NCBI GenBank assembly: GCA_051920445.1
Contig: JBPPLN010000001.1
Location: 806,001 to 870,000 of the forward strand
Length of the DNA stretch: 64,000 nt
From: CAG-177 sp003514385
GTDB taxonomy: Bacteria; Bacillota; Clostridia; Oscillospirales; Acutalibacteraceae
Direction: 5' to 3'
Part shown: positions 57,104-64,000 of the stretch, piece by piece
Numbering within the stretch: position 1 is the first letter of the stretch
How the letters are laid out: every line of letters begins with the position of its first letter
Program-made: the position numbers and the translations under genes
Notes under the pieces: generated by a model
Databases searched by the model: none
What the model saw: only the letters and a program-made list of their open reading frames with translations
What the model was told of the DNA's origin: nothing

Positions 57104-58684
57104 TTACCTGTGCAGATTCTCGCCCATGCTCACGAGCTTATGCTCAATAGAATCGACGAGCGCTATCCAGCTCGCGTTGATAACGTCCTGCGACACGCCG
57201 ACCGTTGTCCAGATATCCTCACCGTCGGACGAAGTTATAAGAACGCGGACGCTCGCCGCCGTAGCATCTTTCGGCTCCATGACGCGAACCTTGTAGTCGA
57301 TGAGCCTCAATTTTCTAAGGCACGGATAGAACACCTCGAGCGCTTCACGCAGAGCGCGGTCGAGCGCGTTGACGGGGCCGTCGCCGTCCGACGCCGCTAT
57401 CCTGACTCTGCCGTCGACGCTGAGCTTTATTGTCGCCGTTGCGCTGTGTCCGTTGTCATAGGGTAGCTCGTCGAGCACCTTGTAGCTGATGAGATCGAAG
57501 AACGGCTTATATTTTCTGACGAGGCGGTGAACTATCAGCTCGAACGACGAATCCGCGCCCTCATACTGATAGCCCTCGTATTCTTTTTGCTTCAGGATAT
57601 CGAGCAGTTCCGCGACCTGCGGCGAATCCTTGTCAAAATCGGGATAGAGCTTCTGTATCTTCTTGAGCACTGCCGCCTTGCCGGTCACTTCAGAAAGCAG
57701 GAATCGCCTGCGGTTGCCGACAGATTCGGGGTCGATATGCTCGAACGATTCGCTGAATTTCAAAACACCGTCGGCGTGCATTCCAGCTTTATGAGCAAAT
57801 GCGCTGCGCCCGACGAACGGAACATTCTTATGCAGAGTGACATTCGCTATCGACGCTATTTTTATCGCCGAAGAGGTCAGATTTTTCAAATTCTCCTGCG
57901 GGATACACTCATAGTCGGATTTTATCTGCAAATTGGGGATTATCGAAGTGAGCTTCGCGTTTCCGCACCGCTCGCCGAAGCCGATAAACGTGCCCTGTAC
58001 CTGCTTCGCGCCCGCTCTGACCGCCATGAGTGCGCCCGCGCACGCCATGTCAGAATCGTTGTGGGTGTGGATTCCTATATCTGTACCCGGAAAGGCTTTT
58101 ACGACCTCGCCGGTGATTTTTTCAATATAATCGGGGAACGAGCCGCCGTTCGTGTCGCAAAGCGTCAGGCAGTCCGCGCCGCCGCGCAGAGCCGCGCGCA
58201 GGCTTTCGAGAGCGTAGCCGTCATTGTCCGACATACCGTCAAAGAAGTGCTCGGCGTCGAAAACGACATATTTGCCGTGGCTTTTGAAAAAGCGGCAGGT
58301 CTCCTCTATCATAGATAGATTTTCTTCGAGGTTCGTCTGCAAAACGCCCTCGACCTGAACTTTTCTGCTCTTGCCGACTATCGACACGCACGGAGTTCCC
58401 GCCTTGAGCAGAGCGGCACACGCCGCGTCCTCTTCGACTCTCTCGCCCTTTCTCCGCGTTGAACCGAATGCGCACAGGCGGGAATTTTTGAGCCACAGCC
58501 TGCTCGCCCGCTCGAAAAATTCAAGCTCGCGCGGATTGGAGGTCGGGTTGCCCGCCTCGATTATCGGTATGCCGAGATCGTCCAGCACCCGGACTATCTC
58601 CATCCTGTCGTTGACGGAAAAGGATATTCCCTCACCCTGAGCGCCATCGCGCAGGGTCGAATCGAGCAATTCGATTTTTTTCAA
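57104..58684 (-). CDS. cimA: (R)-citramalate synthase CimA
   Basis: A 526-residue DRE-TIM enzyme condensing pyruvate and acetyl-CoA to citramalate, the threonine-independent route to isoleucine. ELLDSTLRDGAQGEGISFS at the start (metal and substrate residues), GIHTHNDSDMACAGALMAV near 205 (HxH), GFGERCGNA near 237, and a C-terminal LeuA-dimer-like regulatory domain. The length and overall pattern follow the CimA/long homocitrate-synthase-like class rather than LeuA. It is the last gene after ilvB-ilvN, consistent with branched-chain amino acid synthesis. Confidence 0.92.
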   Translation of the reverse strand: MKKIELLDSTLRDGAQGEGISFSVNDRMEIVRVLDDLGIPIIEAGNPTSNPRELEFFERASRLWLKNSRLCAFGSTRRKGERVEEDAACAALLKAGTPCVSIVGKSRKVQVEGVLQTNLEENLSMIEETCRFFKSHGKYVVFDAEHFFDGMSDNDGYALESLRAALRGGADCLTLCDTNGGSFPDYIEKITGEVVKAFPGTDIGIHTHNDSDMACAGALMAVRAGAKQVQGTFIGFGERCGNAKLTSIIPNLQIKSDYECIPQENLKNLTSSAIKIASIANVTLHKNVPFVGRSAFAHKAGMHADGVLKFSESFEHIDPESVGNRRRFLLSEVTGKAAVLKKIQKLYPDFDKDSPQVAELLDILKQKEYEGYQYEGADSSFELIVHRLVRKYKPFFDLISYKVLDELPYDNGHSATATIKLSVDGRVRIAASDGDGPVNALDRALREALEVFYPCLRKLRLIDYKVRVMEPKDATAASVRVLITSSDGEDIWTTVGVSQDVINASWIALVDSIEHKLVSMGENLHR

Positions 58685-58700
58685 CTCTCTCCCTCCCGTG

Positions 58701-59198
58701 TCAGTCGTTTATGACCGTGTCGCCGCTCTCAAGAGCGGTTATGCCCGAGCGCGAAAGCTCGGCTATTCCGTGGACGCTCATGTCCGCGATAAACGCGTCT
58801 ATTCGCTCCGGCTCGCCCGTCAGCTCCGCCGTGAGCATCGTGTGACCGATGTCCTTGACCCTCGCGCCGTAGGCTATGACGGTCTTTAAGACCTGCGGTC
58901 TGTCCTTGTTGAGGCAGTGGACTTTTATCAGCAGAAGTTCGCTCGAAACGAGCTTCCCCTCTTCGAGATGCGCCACTTTTATGACATCCTCGAGCTTCAA
59001 CAGCTGAGCCTCGACCTGTTTTACCTGCTCCGGCTCAACCTCGGAGACAACCGTCATTCGCGAGAACTCGGGATGTTCGGTCTCGGAGACCGTGAGGCTT
59101 CGTATATTATATCCGCGGCGCGCAAAAAGTCCCGCCACTCTGAGCAGAACGCCCGAGCGATTTCGGACAAGCGCCGAAACGGTCAGCTTCTGAGTCAT
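58701..59198 (-). CDS. ilvN: Acetolactate synthase small (regulatory) subunit
   Basis: A 165-residue ACT-domain subunit that stimulates IlvB and confers valine feedback inhibition. SALVRNRSGVLLRVAGLFARRGYNIRSLTVSETEHPEFSRMT is the ACT signature; a second C-terminal domain follows with LELTGEPERIDAFI-like sequence (read as AELTGEPERIDAFI). GGAG precedes the ATG. Sits between ilvB (12 bases upstream) and cimA. Confidence 0.95.
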   Translation of the reverse strand: MTQKLTVSALVRNRSGVLLRVAGLFARRGYNIRSLTVSETEHPEFSRMTVVSEVEPEQVKQVEAQLLKLEDVIKVAHLEEGKLVSSELLLIKVHCLNKDRPQVLKTVIAYGARVKDIGHTMLTAELTGEPERIDAFIADMSVHGIAELSRSGITALESGDTVIND

Positions 59199-59210
59199 AA
59201 TAATTTCTCC

Positions 59211-60857
59211 TTATTTGTAGATAGCCGTCGTGATATCTCCGCCCGGAGGTATCATCGGGAGCACCGCGCAGTCTGGGTCGATGCGGCAGTCTATAACTAC
59301 GGGCTTGTCCATCGAGAGCGCCTTTTTGAAAACGCGCTTCGCCTGCGACGGATTCTTTATTCTCATGCCCTTGACGCCGAACGCCTTTGCGACTGCGGCT
59401 ATATCCGTACCGCGACCCGGCTGAGTCGCGGAAAAGCGCCCGTCATAGAACACCTTCTGCCACTGGCGCACCATGCCGAGCACGCCGTTGTTCATCACGA
59501 CAACAACAACTGGGATATTATATCTGCTGAGCGTTGCAAGCTCGCTCAGGTTCATATGGAATCCGCCGTCCCCTGTTATCAGAACGGTCTTTCGCTCCGG
59601 CTTACCGAGTGCCGCGCCTATCGCCGCACCCATGCCGAAGCCCATCGCGCCCAGTCCACCCGAGGTTATCAGCGAACGCGGGCGTTCAAAGTCATAGTAC
59701 TGCGCCGTCCACATCTGATTCTGACCGACATCGGTCACTATATTCGCTTCGCCCTTCGTCAGCTCGCTCAGAGTGTGCAAAACCGTGTACGGAGCATAGG
59801 GCTTCGGGCGCGGAATCCGCCTTTTGAACTCGGCTATCTCGCCGAGCCACTCGGGATTCTCTCCCGGCGGCAGCATAGTGCTGAGCTTTTCGAGCGTCTT
59901 TCCGAGGTCGCCGAGAATGTGGGCGTCGGAAATTATATTTTTGTCGAACTCCGCCGCGTCTATATCAATATGTATTATCTTTGCCTTAGGGGCGAAGCTC
60001 TCTTTGCTCGCGGCAACGCGGTTTGAAAATCTCGCGCCCGCGGCAATGAGTAAATCGCAGTTTAACGCCGCCATATTTGCCGCCGGGTTTCCGTGCATGC
60101 CGACGAGCCCCAGAAACAGCTCCGCCGAGCACGGATAAGCGCCGAGCCCCATCATAGAACACGCGACAGGGATATGCAGTTTTTGAGCAAATGTTTTCAG
60201 CGCGTCCGACGCACCGGAGCTTATCGCCCCGCCGCCGACATAGATAAGCGGTCTTTTGGCTTTTTCTATCATCTGCGCCGCGCGTTCGAGCTCGGCTTTC
60301 TCCGGCTCTTTTGCCGGGGCGGGCTCGCTCTTCGGCGCGCGTTCATATTCCTCGCTCTGAGCCGCGATATCCGCCGGGATATCTACTAAAACCGGTCCTT
60401 TTCTGCCGGACTGCGCTATCGAGAATGCCTCGCGGACATCCTGCGCCACTCCGCGCTCGCCCGACGCGATGAACGAATATTTCGTCACCGGCATCGTAAC
60501 GCCCGCGATGTCGACCTCCTGAAACGAGTCGCTGCCGAGCAGCGAGGTCTTGACGTTCCCCGTTATCGCAACAACGGGGCTCGAATCCATGTATGCTGCG
60601 GCGATGCCCGTCACGAGATTGGTGGCACCGGGTCCCGAGGTCGCGATAACGACTCCCGTTCTGCCCGTCGCACGGGCGTATCCGTCCGCCGCGTGAGCCG
60701 CCGCCTGCTCGTGGCAGGTGAGTATATGGCGAATTTTATCGCATTTGTAAAGTTCATCGTAGATATCGAGCACCGCACTGCCGGGATAACCGAAAACCGT
60801 ATCGACTCCCTGTTCGAGCAGCACATCTATCAGCGCCCGCGCACCCGTTGAATTCAT
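59211..60857 (-). CDS. ilvB: Acetolactate synthase large (catalytic) subunit
   Basis: A 548-residue TPP-dependent enzyme making acetolactate or acetohydroxybutyrate for Val/Leu/Ile. VFGYPGSAVLDIYDEL and catalytic Glu in THILTCHEQAAAHAADGYA-like region (read as LTCHEQAAAHAADGYAR), central FAD-fold domain, TPP motif GDGGFHMNLSEL...VVMNNGVLGMV near 425-455. AGAGG is 7 bases before the ATG at 60857. Begins 19 bases after the galM stop with no promoter between. Confidence 0.95.
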   Translation of the reverse strand: MNSTGARALIDVLLEQGVDTVFGYPGSAVLDIYDELYKCDKIRHILTCHEQAAAHAADGYARATGRTGVVIATSGPGATNLVTGIAAAYMDSSPVVAITGNVKTSLLGSDSFQEVDIAGVTMPVTKYSFIASGERGVAQDVREAFSIAQSGRKGPVLVDIPADIAAQSEEYERAPKSEPAPAKEPEKAELERAAQMIEKAKRPLIYVGGGAISSGASDALKTFAQKLHIPVACSMMGLGAYPCSAELFLGLVGMHGNPAANMAALNCDLLIAAGARFSNRVAASKESFAPKAKIIHIDIDAAEFDKNIISDAHILGDLGKTLEKLSTMLPPGENPEWLGEIAEFKRRIPRPKPYAPYTVLHTLSELTKGEANIVTDVGQNQMWTAQYYDFERPRSLITSGGLGAMGFGMGAAIGAALGKPERKTVLITGDGGFHMNLSELATLSRYNIPVVVVVMNNGVLGMVRQWQKVFYDGRFSATQPGRGTDIAAVAKAFGVKGMRIKNPSQAKRVFKKALSMDKPVVIDCRIDPDCAVLPMIPPGGDITTAIYK

Positions 60858-60876
60858 AAACACGCCTCTGAAAAAT

Positions 60877-61914
60877 TTATTTTACCGAGAATTTAAAGCT
60901 TGTGCGGCTTCTGAACTTTTCGCCCGCCTTGAAAATGCAGGACGGGAAGTTCGGCTGATTCGGAGAATCGGGGTAGAACTGAGTCTCAAGGCAGAAGCCG
61001 GCATATTTATTCATCACCGTGCCGCCCTTGCCGGGTATCTTGTCGAGGAAGTTGCCGGTGTAGAGCTGAACGCCGGGCATATCCGTAGTAACTTCCATAA
61101 CGCGCCCGCTCTCGGGGTCATATGCAGCCGCAAACGCGCCATGCGTGCCCTCATCGATGCAGAAATTGTGGTCGTAGCCGTTGCATCCGATGATGAGCTG
61201 ATCGTCGTCCTGATCTATATCCCTGCCGATGGCTTTCATCTGTCTGAAATCGAATGCCGTGCCGGTGACATCTCTTATCTCGCCGGTCGGTATGCTGTCC
61301 TCATCAATGGGAGTGTAGCGCGACGCGGACAGGCGAAGCTCCTGAGAGAGCACGTTCGGACGCTTATACGAGCCGAGATTGAAATACGCGTGATTCGTCA
61401 TGTTTATCGGCGTGTCCTCGGTGCAGACAGCTTCATATGCAATCGAAAGCTCGTTGCTGTCATCAAGAGTATAAGTCACCTTTGCGCTCATCTCGCCGGG
61501 GAATCCGTTCGAGCCCTCGTCGCTCTTATATTCAAGAACGAGGCTCTCGCCCTCGACTTTTGCCGCCCAGACAGCGTGTGAAAACTCGCCGCCGCCATGC
61601 AGGCAGGTCTTGCCGTTCTCATTCTTTATGACATCAAATTCTTTGCCGTTAACGGTAAAATGTCCGCCGCAGATACGGTTCGCATATCTGCCGACGATCT
61701 GACCCTGATAGTCCGAGCGCTCGACATGACCCTTGAGATCGTCGAAGCCGATGAGAACATCCTCGAAATTGCCGTCTCTGTCGGGTGCAAAAAGCGACTG
61801 CCATGTTGCGCCGTATGTAATAACGGACGCACTGACGCCGTTTGCGTTCTTGAGCTCGTATATATCGACCTCTCTGCCGTCGGAAAGAGTGCCGAAAAGT
61901 TTCTTTGAAATCAT
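60877..61914 (-). CDS. galM: Aldose 1-epimerase (mutarotase)
   Basis: A 345-residue enzyme interconverting alpha and beta anomers of galactose and other aldoses. Substrate-site motifs: VGRYANRICGG, ENGKTCLHGG near 98, NMTNHAYFNLGS near 172 (catalytic His) and AGFCLETQFYPDSPNQPNFPS near 303 (catalytic Glu). The third codon of the open frame (61914) has good spacing from GGAGG and is chosen. It shares a transcript with ilvB-ilvN-cimA, apparently an incidental grouping, and is divergent from a sugar symporter. Confidence 0.94.
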   Translation of the reverse strand: MISKKLFGTLSDGREVDIYELKNANGVSASVITYGATWQSLFAPDRDGNFEDVLIGFDDLKGHVERSDYQGQIVGRYANRICGGHFTVNGKEFDVIKNENGKTCLHGGGEFSHAVWAAKVEGESLVLEYKSDEGSNGFPGEMSAKVTYTLDDSNELSIAYEAVCTEDTPINMTNHAYFNLGSYKRPNVLSQELRLSASRYTPIDEDSIPTGEIRDVTGTAFDFRQMKAIGRDIDQDDDQLIIGCNGYDHNFCIDEGTHGAFAAAYDPESGRVMEVTTDMPGVQLYTGNFLDKIPGKGGTVMNKYAGFCLETQFYPDSPNQPNFPSCIFKAGEKFRSRTSFKFSVK

Positions 61915-61952
61915 TGATTTCATCCTCCTGCTGTTATATTAACTCATGGTAA

Positions 61953-61981
61953 ATTATACATTTAATAAAGACAAGTGTCAA
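61953..61981 (-). promoter_or_regulatory. Promoter of galM-ilvB-ilvN-cimA
   Basis: Minus-strand TTGACA (61976-61981), 17-base spacer, TATAAT (61953-61958). Confidence 0.8.
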
Positions 61982-62046
61982 GCCGAACGGCGCACCGGCG
62001 CGCAACAGAAAAGCTGAATCTGTCGGCAAAAATTACAGCATCCATA

Positions 62047-62075
62047 TTGACACGGGCAAATTCACAGTTTATAAT
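62047..62075 (+). promoter_or_regulatory. Promoter of the sugar symporter gene
   Basis: Consensus TTGACA (62047-62052), 17-base spacer, TATAAT (62070-62075), giving a leader of about 68 bases. Confidence 0.8.
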
Positions 62076-62150
62076 AAAATCAATTTAGCACAGTAAAGCC
62101 TTGAATCTGCGGCAAAGAACGATTCGGGGCTTGCTGAAAGGGGAATAACA

Positions 62151-63614
62151 ATGAGTTCATCAAAAGGAAAGTATATGAACTTCAAGGAAATCGCCGCCTA
62201 TTCTCTCGGTCTTTTCGGCTTTCAGGCGATAGTCGGACTCCTGAATTCATATCAGGCGGAGTTTGACGCTTCGATTCTCGGCGCGGATATCGCAGTTGTC
62301 GGTATTCTCGTGCTCGTGGCGAAGATTCTCTCCGCAGTTTTCGATCCGTTCGTCGGCAACATGATCGACCGCTCGAAGAGCAAAAACGGCAAGTTCAAAT
62401 CGATGATTGCAAAATCGATCCTGCCCCTGCTCGCCATGTCTGCGGTCGTATTCATCGATGTGCCGTTCAAGACGAACAAAGCGGCAACTTACATATGGAT
62501 CTTCGCGACCTATCTTCTCTGGAGCTTCGCGATGACCCTCGGCGACGTGCCCTCGCAGGGCATCGCATCCGTCCTCACTCCCGACCCGACGGAGCGCACG
62601 AATGTCGTCTCCATCTCAAACACGTTCAAGCAGATAGGCTTCTCCGCCTGCGTCGTGATAGTGCCCATCGCCTGCCTTATAATCCCGGGCGGCTCCAAGG
62701 TGCTCGTCAAGAGCGGCGAAACCGACCTGCCCATGATAGCGAACGAGTATCTGTTCACCGCCGTGCTCACTGCCGTTTTCGGCTGCGTGCTGTTTGGGCT
62801 TATCCCGCTTCTCAACAAAGAGCGCGTACCCTACACCGCGGGCGACAAGATATCTTTCAAGGACATGATGGGCGCGCTCAAATCGAATAAGCCGTTCATG
62901 CTCGTCATAATCTCGTATTTCCTCGGCTTCGGACGCCAGATGGCAATGGGCATTCAGGTTCAGGCGGCAAATATTCTTCTCGGCTCGCAGAACCTCGTTG
63001 CAGTCCTCGGCATCTCGACCGCCATCGGCACGATGATAAGCATGGCAGCCTGCCCGTTCCTTATAAAGAAGCTCGACGAGAAAAAGGTCTTTATCGGACT
63101 TTCGGTATACGGCTTCATCGCATCCGTGCTCTCGTTCGTGATAGCCCACTTCTGGTTCACGAACCCCGACAACATGGTGCTCACCGTCCTCTTCTACTTC
63201 TCACTGTTCCTCATGGGTCTCCAGTTTGCGTCCGTCAACCTCATGCCCATGATAATGACCGCCGACTGCGTTGACTACTATGAGTACGAGACCGGAAAGC
63301 GCATGGAGGGCACAGCATATTCGGTGCTCACGCTGACTATCAAAATCTGCCTTGCGCTCGGCACGGCGCTCGGTCTCGTGTTCGTTCAGGTCTCCGGCTA
63401 TTCGGACACCGTGCGCGAGATCGCCGCAGGCACCGCCGCCGGATTCGCGACAAAGACAAAGGACATCGTGTTCTTCGCCTACGCCGTTGTCCCCGGTATT
63501 CTCTCCCTGCTCTCCGCTATTCCGATATTCAAATACGATATCGTCGGCAAGAAGAAGCAGGAGATATCCGACGCGCTCCAGGCAAGAAGAACCGCCGCAG
63601 CCGCCGAGAAATAA
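62151..63614 (+). CDS. GPH-family (glycoside-pentoside-hexuronide) cation symporter / MFS transporter
   Basis: A 487-residue polytopic transporter with about 12 TM helices. Early FKEIAAYSLGLFGFQ and the loop DPFVGNMIDRSKSKNGKFK near 65-85 are the MelB/GPH signature; CVDYYEYETGKRMEGTAYS near 373-391 is the conserved late cytoplasmic motif. These carriers import sugars such as melibiose, xylosides or glucuronides with Na+ or H+. Divergent from galM; a glucuronide substrate would fit the uxa/uxu genes at 9885-20417, but this is inference. GGGG/AAAGGGG precedes the ATG. Confidence 0.9.
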   Translation: MSSSKGKYMNFKEIAAYSLGLFGFQAIVGLLNSYQAEFDASILGADIAVVGILVLVAKILSAVFDPFVGNMIDRSKSKNGKFKSMIAKSILPLLAMSAVVFIDVPFKTNKAATYIWIFATYLLWSFAMTLGDVPSQGIASVLTPDPTERTNVVSISNTFKQIGFSACVVIVPIACLIIPGGSKVLVKSGETDLPMIANEYLFTAVLTAVFGCVLFGLIPLLNKERVPYTAGDKISFKDMMGALKSNKPFMLVIISYFLGFGRQMAMGIQVQAANILLGSQNLVAVLGISTAIGTMISMAACPFLIKKLDEKKVFIGLSVYGFIASVLSFVIAHFWFTNPDNMVLTVLFYFSLFLMGLQFASVNLMPMIMTADCVDYYEYETGKRMEGTAYSVLTLTIKICLALGTALGLVFVQVSGYSDTVREIAAGTAAGFATKTKDIVFFAYAVVPGILSLLSAIPIFKYDIVGKKKQEISDALQARRTAAAAEK

Positions 63615-63629
63615 TCAAAGCAAAAAGTT

Positions 63630-63663
63630 ATCCTCCGTATGGATTCATACGGAGGATTTTTTT
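63630..63663 (+). terminator. Terminator after symporter gene
   Basis: ATCCTCCGTATG (63630-63641) pairs perfectly with CATACGGAGGAT (63646-63657), then seven T. Confidence 0.9.
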
Positions 63664-63678
63664 GTTTGGTTTAGATTT

Positions 63679-64000
63679 TTATTCAAACATCGCCTTGAAT
63701 GCTTTTATCCACTCGCGTGCTATCAGCGCGTGCCCGCTCTCCGTCGGGTGGATGCCGTCCCAAATCCAGTAGGCGCAGTCACGTCCCTCTGCGGCGCTGT
63801 CGAAAACTTTTTGAAGCGGGATAAAAAATATTCTGTCATCCTTTTCGGCAATGCGGCGGCAGACCTGCGAATATCTGCTCAGCTTCCTGCGGCAAACGTC
63901 CTCCTCCGACTTGTATCTGTCCCTTGTCGGCAGAAAGAACGGCTCCATGAGAAACACTTTCAGCTCCCCGTTCGTTTCAAACGACTGCGAGAGTATGCTT
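63679..64000 (-). CDS. SGNH/GDSL hydrolase, N-terminus cut by window edge
   Basis: The minus-strand frame stays open from 64000 down to the stop at 63679, giving about 106 C-terminal residues. The block-V signature is clear as WDGIHPTESGHALIAREWI (Asp and His of the catalytic triad), preceded by KVFLMEPFFL, a typical strand of the fold. Such enzymes are esterases acting on acylated sugars or lipids. The N-terminal GDS block with the serine lies outside the window. The ATG at 63957 is internal, not the start. Confidence 0.85.
   Translation of the reverse strand, partial: SILSQSFETNGELKVFLMEPFFLPTRDRYKSEEDVCRRKLSRYSQVCRRIAEKDDRIFFIPLQKVFDSAAEGRDCAYWIWDGIHPTESGHALIAREWIKAFKAMFE

Noticed and set aside
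58917..60026. 369-residue open frame on the plus strand
   Set aside because: Antisense to ilvB and ilvN, both unambiguous.

Overview
The window is chromosomal DNA of a Gram-positive, anaerobic, fairly high-GC member of the Clostridia, most like an uncultured gut Oscillospirales/Ruminococcaceae relative. This rests on the gene set (phoH-ybeY-dgkA-era-recO, spoIIIJ/jag, class B sortase, tmRNA, anaerobic ribonucleotide reductase, DapL lysine route), on strong GGAGG ribosome sites and on TTGACA-N17-TATAAT promoters. I found no phage, insertion sequence, CRISPR array or tRNA gene. The genus is not determined.

Layout. 1-907: end-truncated apbE. 1239-5107: phoH, ybeY, dgkA, era, a yqzL-like mini-gene and recO. 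5138-5830: an AT-rich SLOG-domain gene divergent from a small HTH regulator, with two matching dyads between them. 5866-9703: a DUF4830 protein, a ceramidase-like hydrolase and a secreted hydrolase with a TPQTG sorting tail. 9885-22647: a hexuronate-type sugar region with a TIM-barrel/Gfo-Idh fusion, a second Gfo/Idh enzyme, mannonate dehydratase, a UxuB-like SDR, a TetR regulator, uxaC with a GcvH-like gene, PHP proteins and an alpha/beta hydrolase; mnmA lies inside it. 22885-28519: a flavoprotein, an HTH membrane protein, trxB, and nrdD (with a fused redoxin domain) and nrdG. 28771-31579: a HAD hydrolase, a glycosyltransferase, smpB and ssrA. 31773-39715, minus strand: iscS, thiI, cinA, a class B sortase and a SpoIID-domain membrane protein, then a prolyl-tRNA deacylase. 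39981-43700: a PAP2 phosphatase and the origin-type block rpmH-rnpA-yidD-yidC-jag. 43953-49940: dnaA (not followed by dnaN), an ANTAR protein, dapF, dapL, ftsY, rdgB and yhbY. 50035-53054: methionine transporter metQ-metN-metI behind a complex leader. 53160-56997: two-component system and HtrA. 57104-61914: galM-ilvB-ilvN-cimA. 62151-63614: a GPH-type sugar symporter. 63679-64000: an end-truncated SGNH hydrolase.

How the parts fit. iscS and thiI form a sulfur relay for tRNA 4-thiouridine, and mnmA is a second tRNA thiolation enzyme that would also need sulfur. nrdG activates nrdD; trxB next door could reduce the redoxin domain fused to nrdD; a 14/16 match to the NrdR box sits just upstream of the nrdD promoter. 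The sortase and the TPQTG protein could be enzyme and substrate. uxaC, uxuA and the uxuB-like SDR would take glucuronate to 2-keto-3-deoxygluconate.

Most interesting points. (1) The metQ leader encodes a 34-residue peptide with 10 Met and 3 Cys, followed by an intrinsic terminator whose 5' arm can instead pair with the end of the leader ORF: a complete ribosome-mediated attenuator by inspection. A second mini-ORF sits inside a long nested stem. (2) The SpoIID-domain protein carries, on its cytoplasmic side, what looks like a catalytically dead CinA-like module, and its SpoIID domain appears circularly permuted. (3) The sugar isomerase/oxidoreductase fusion. (4) The SLOG/HTH pair with matched operators. 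(5) dnaA without dnaN or visible DnaA boxes.
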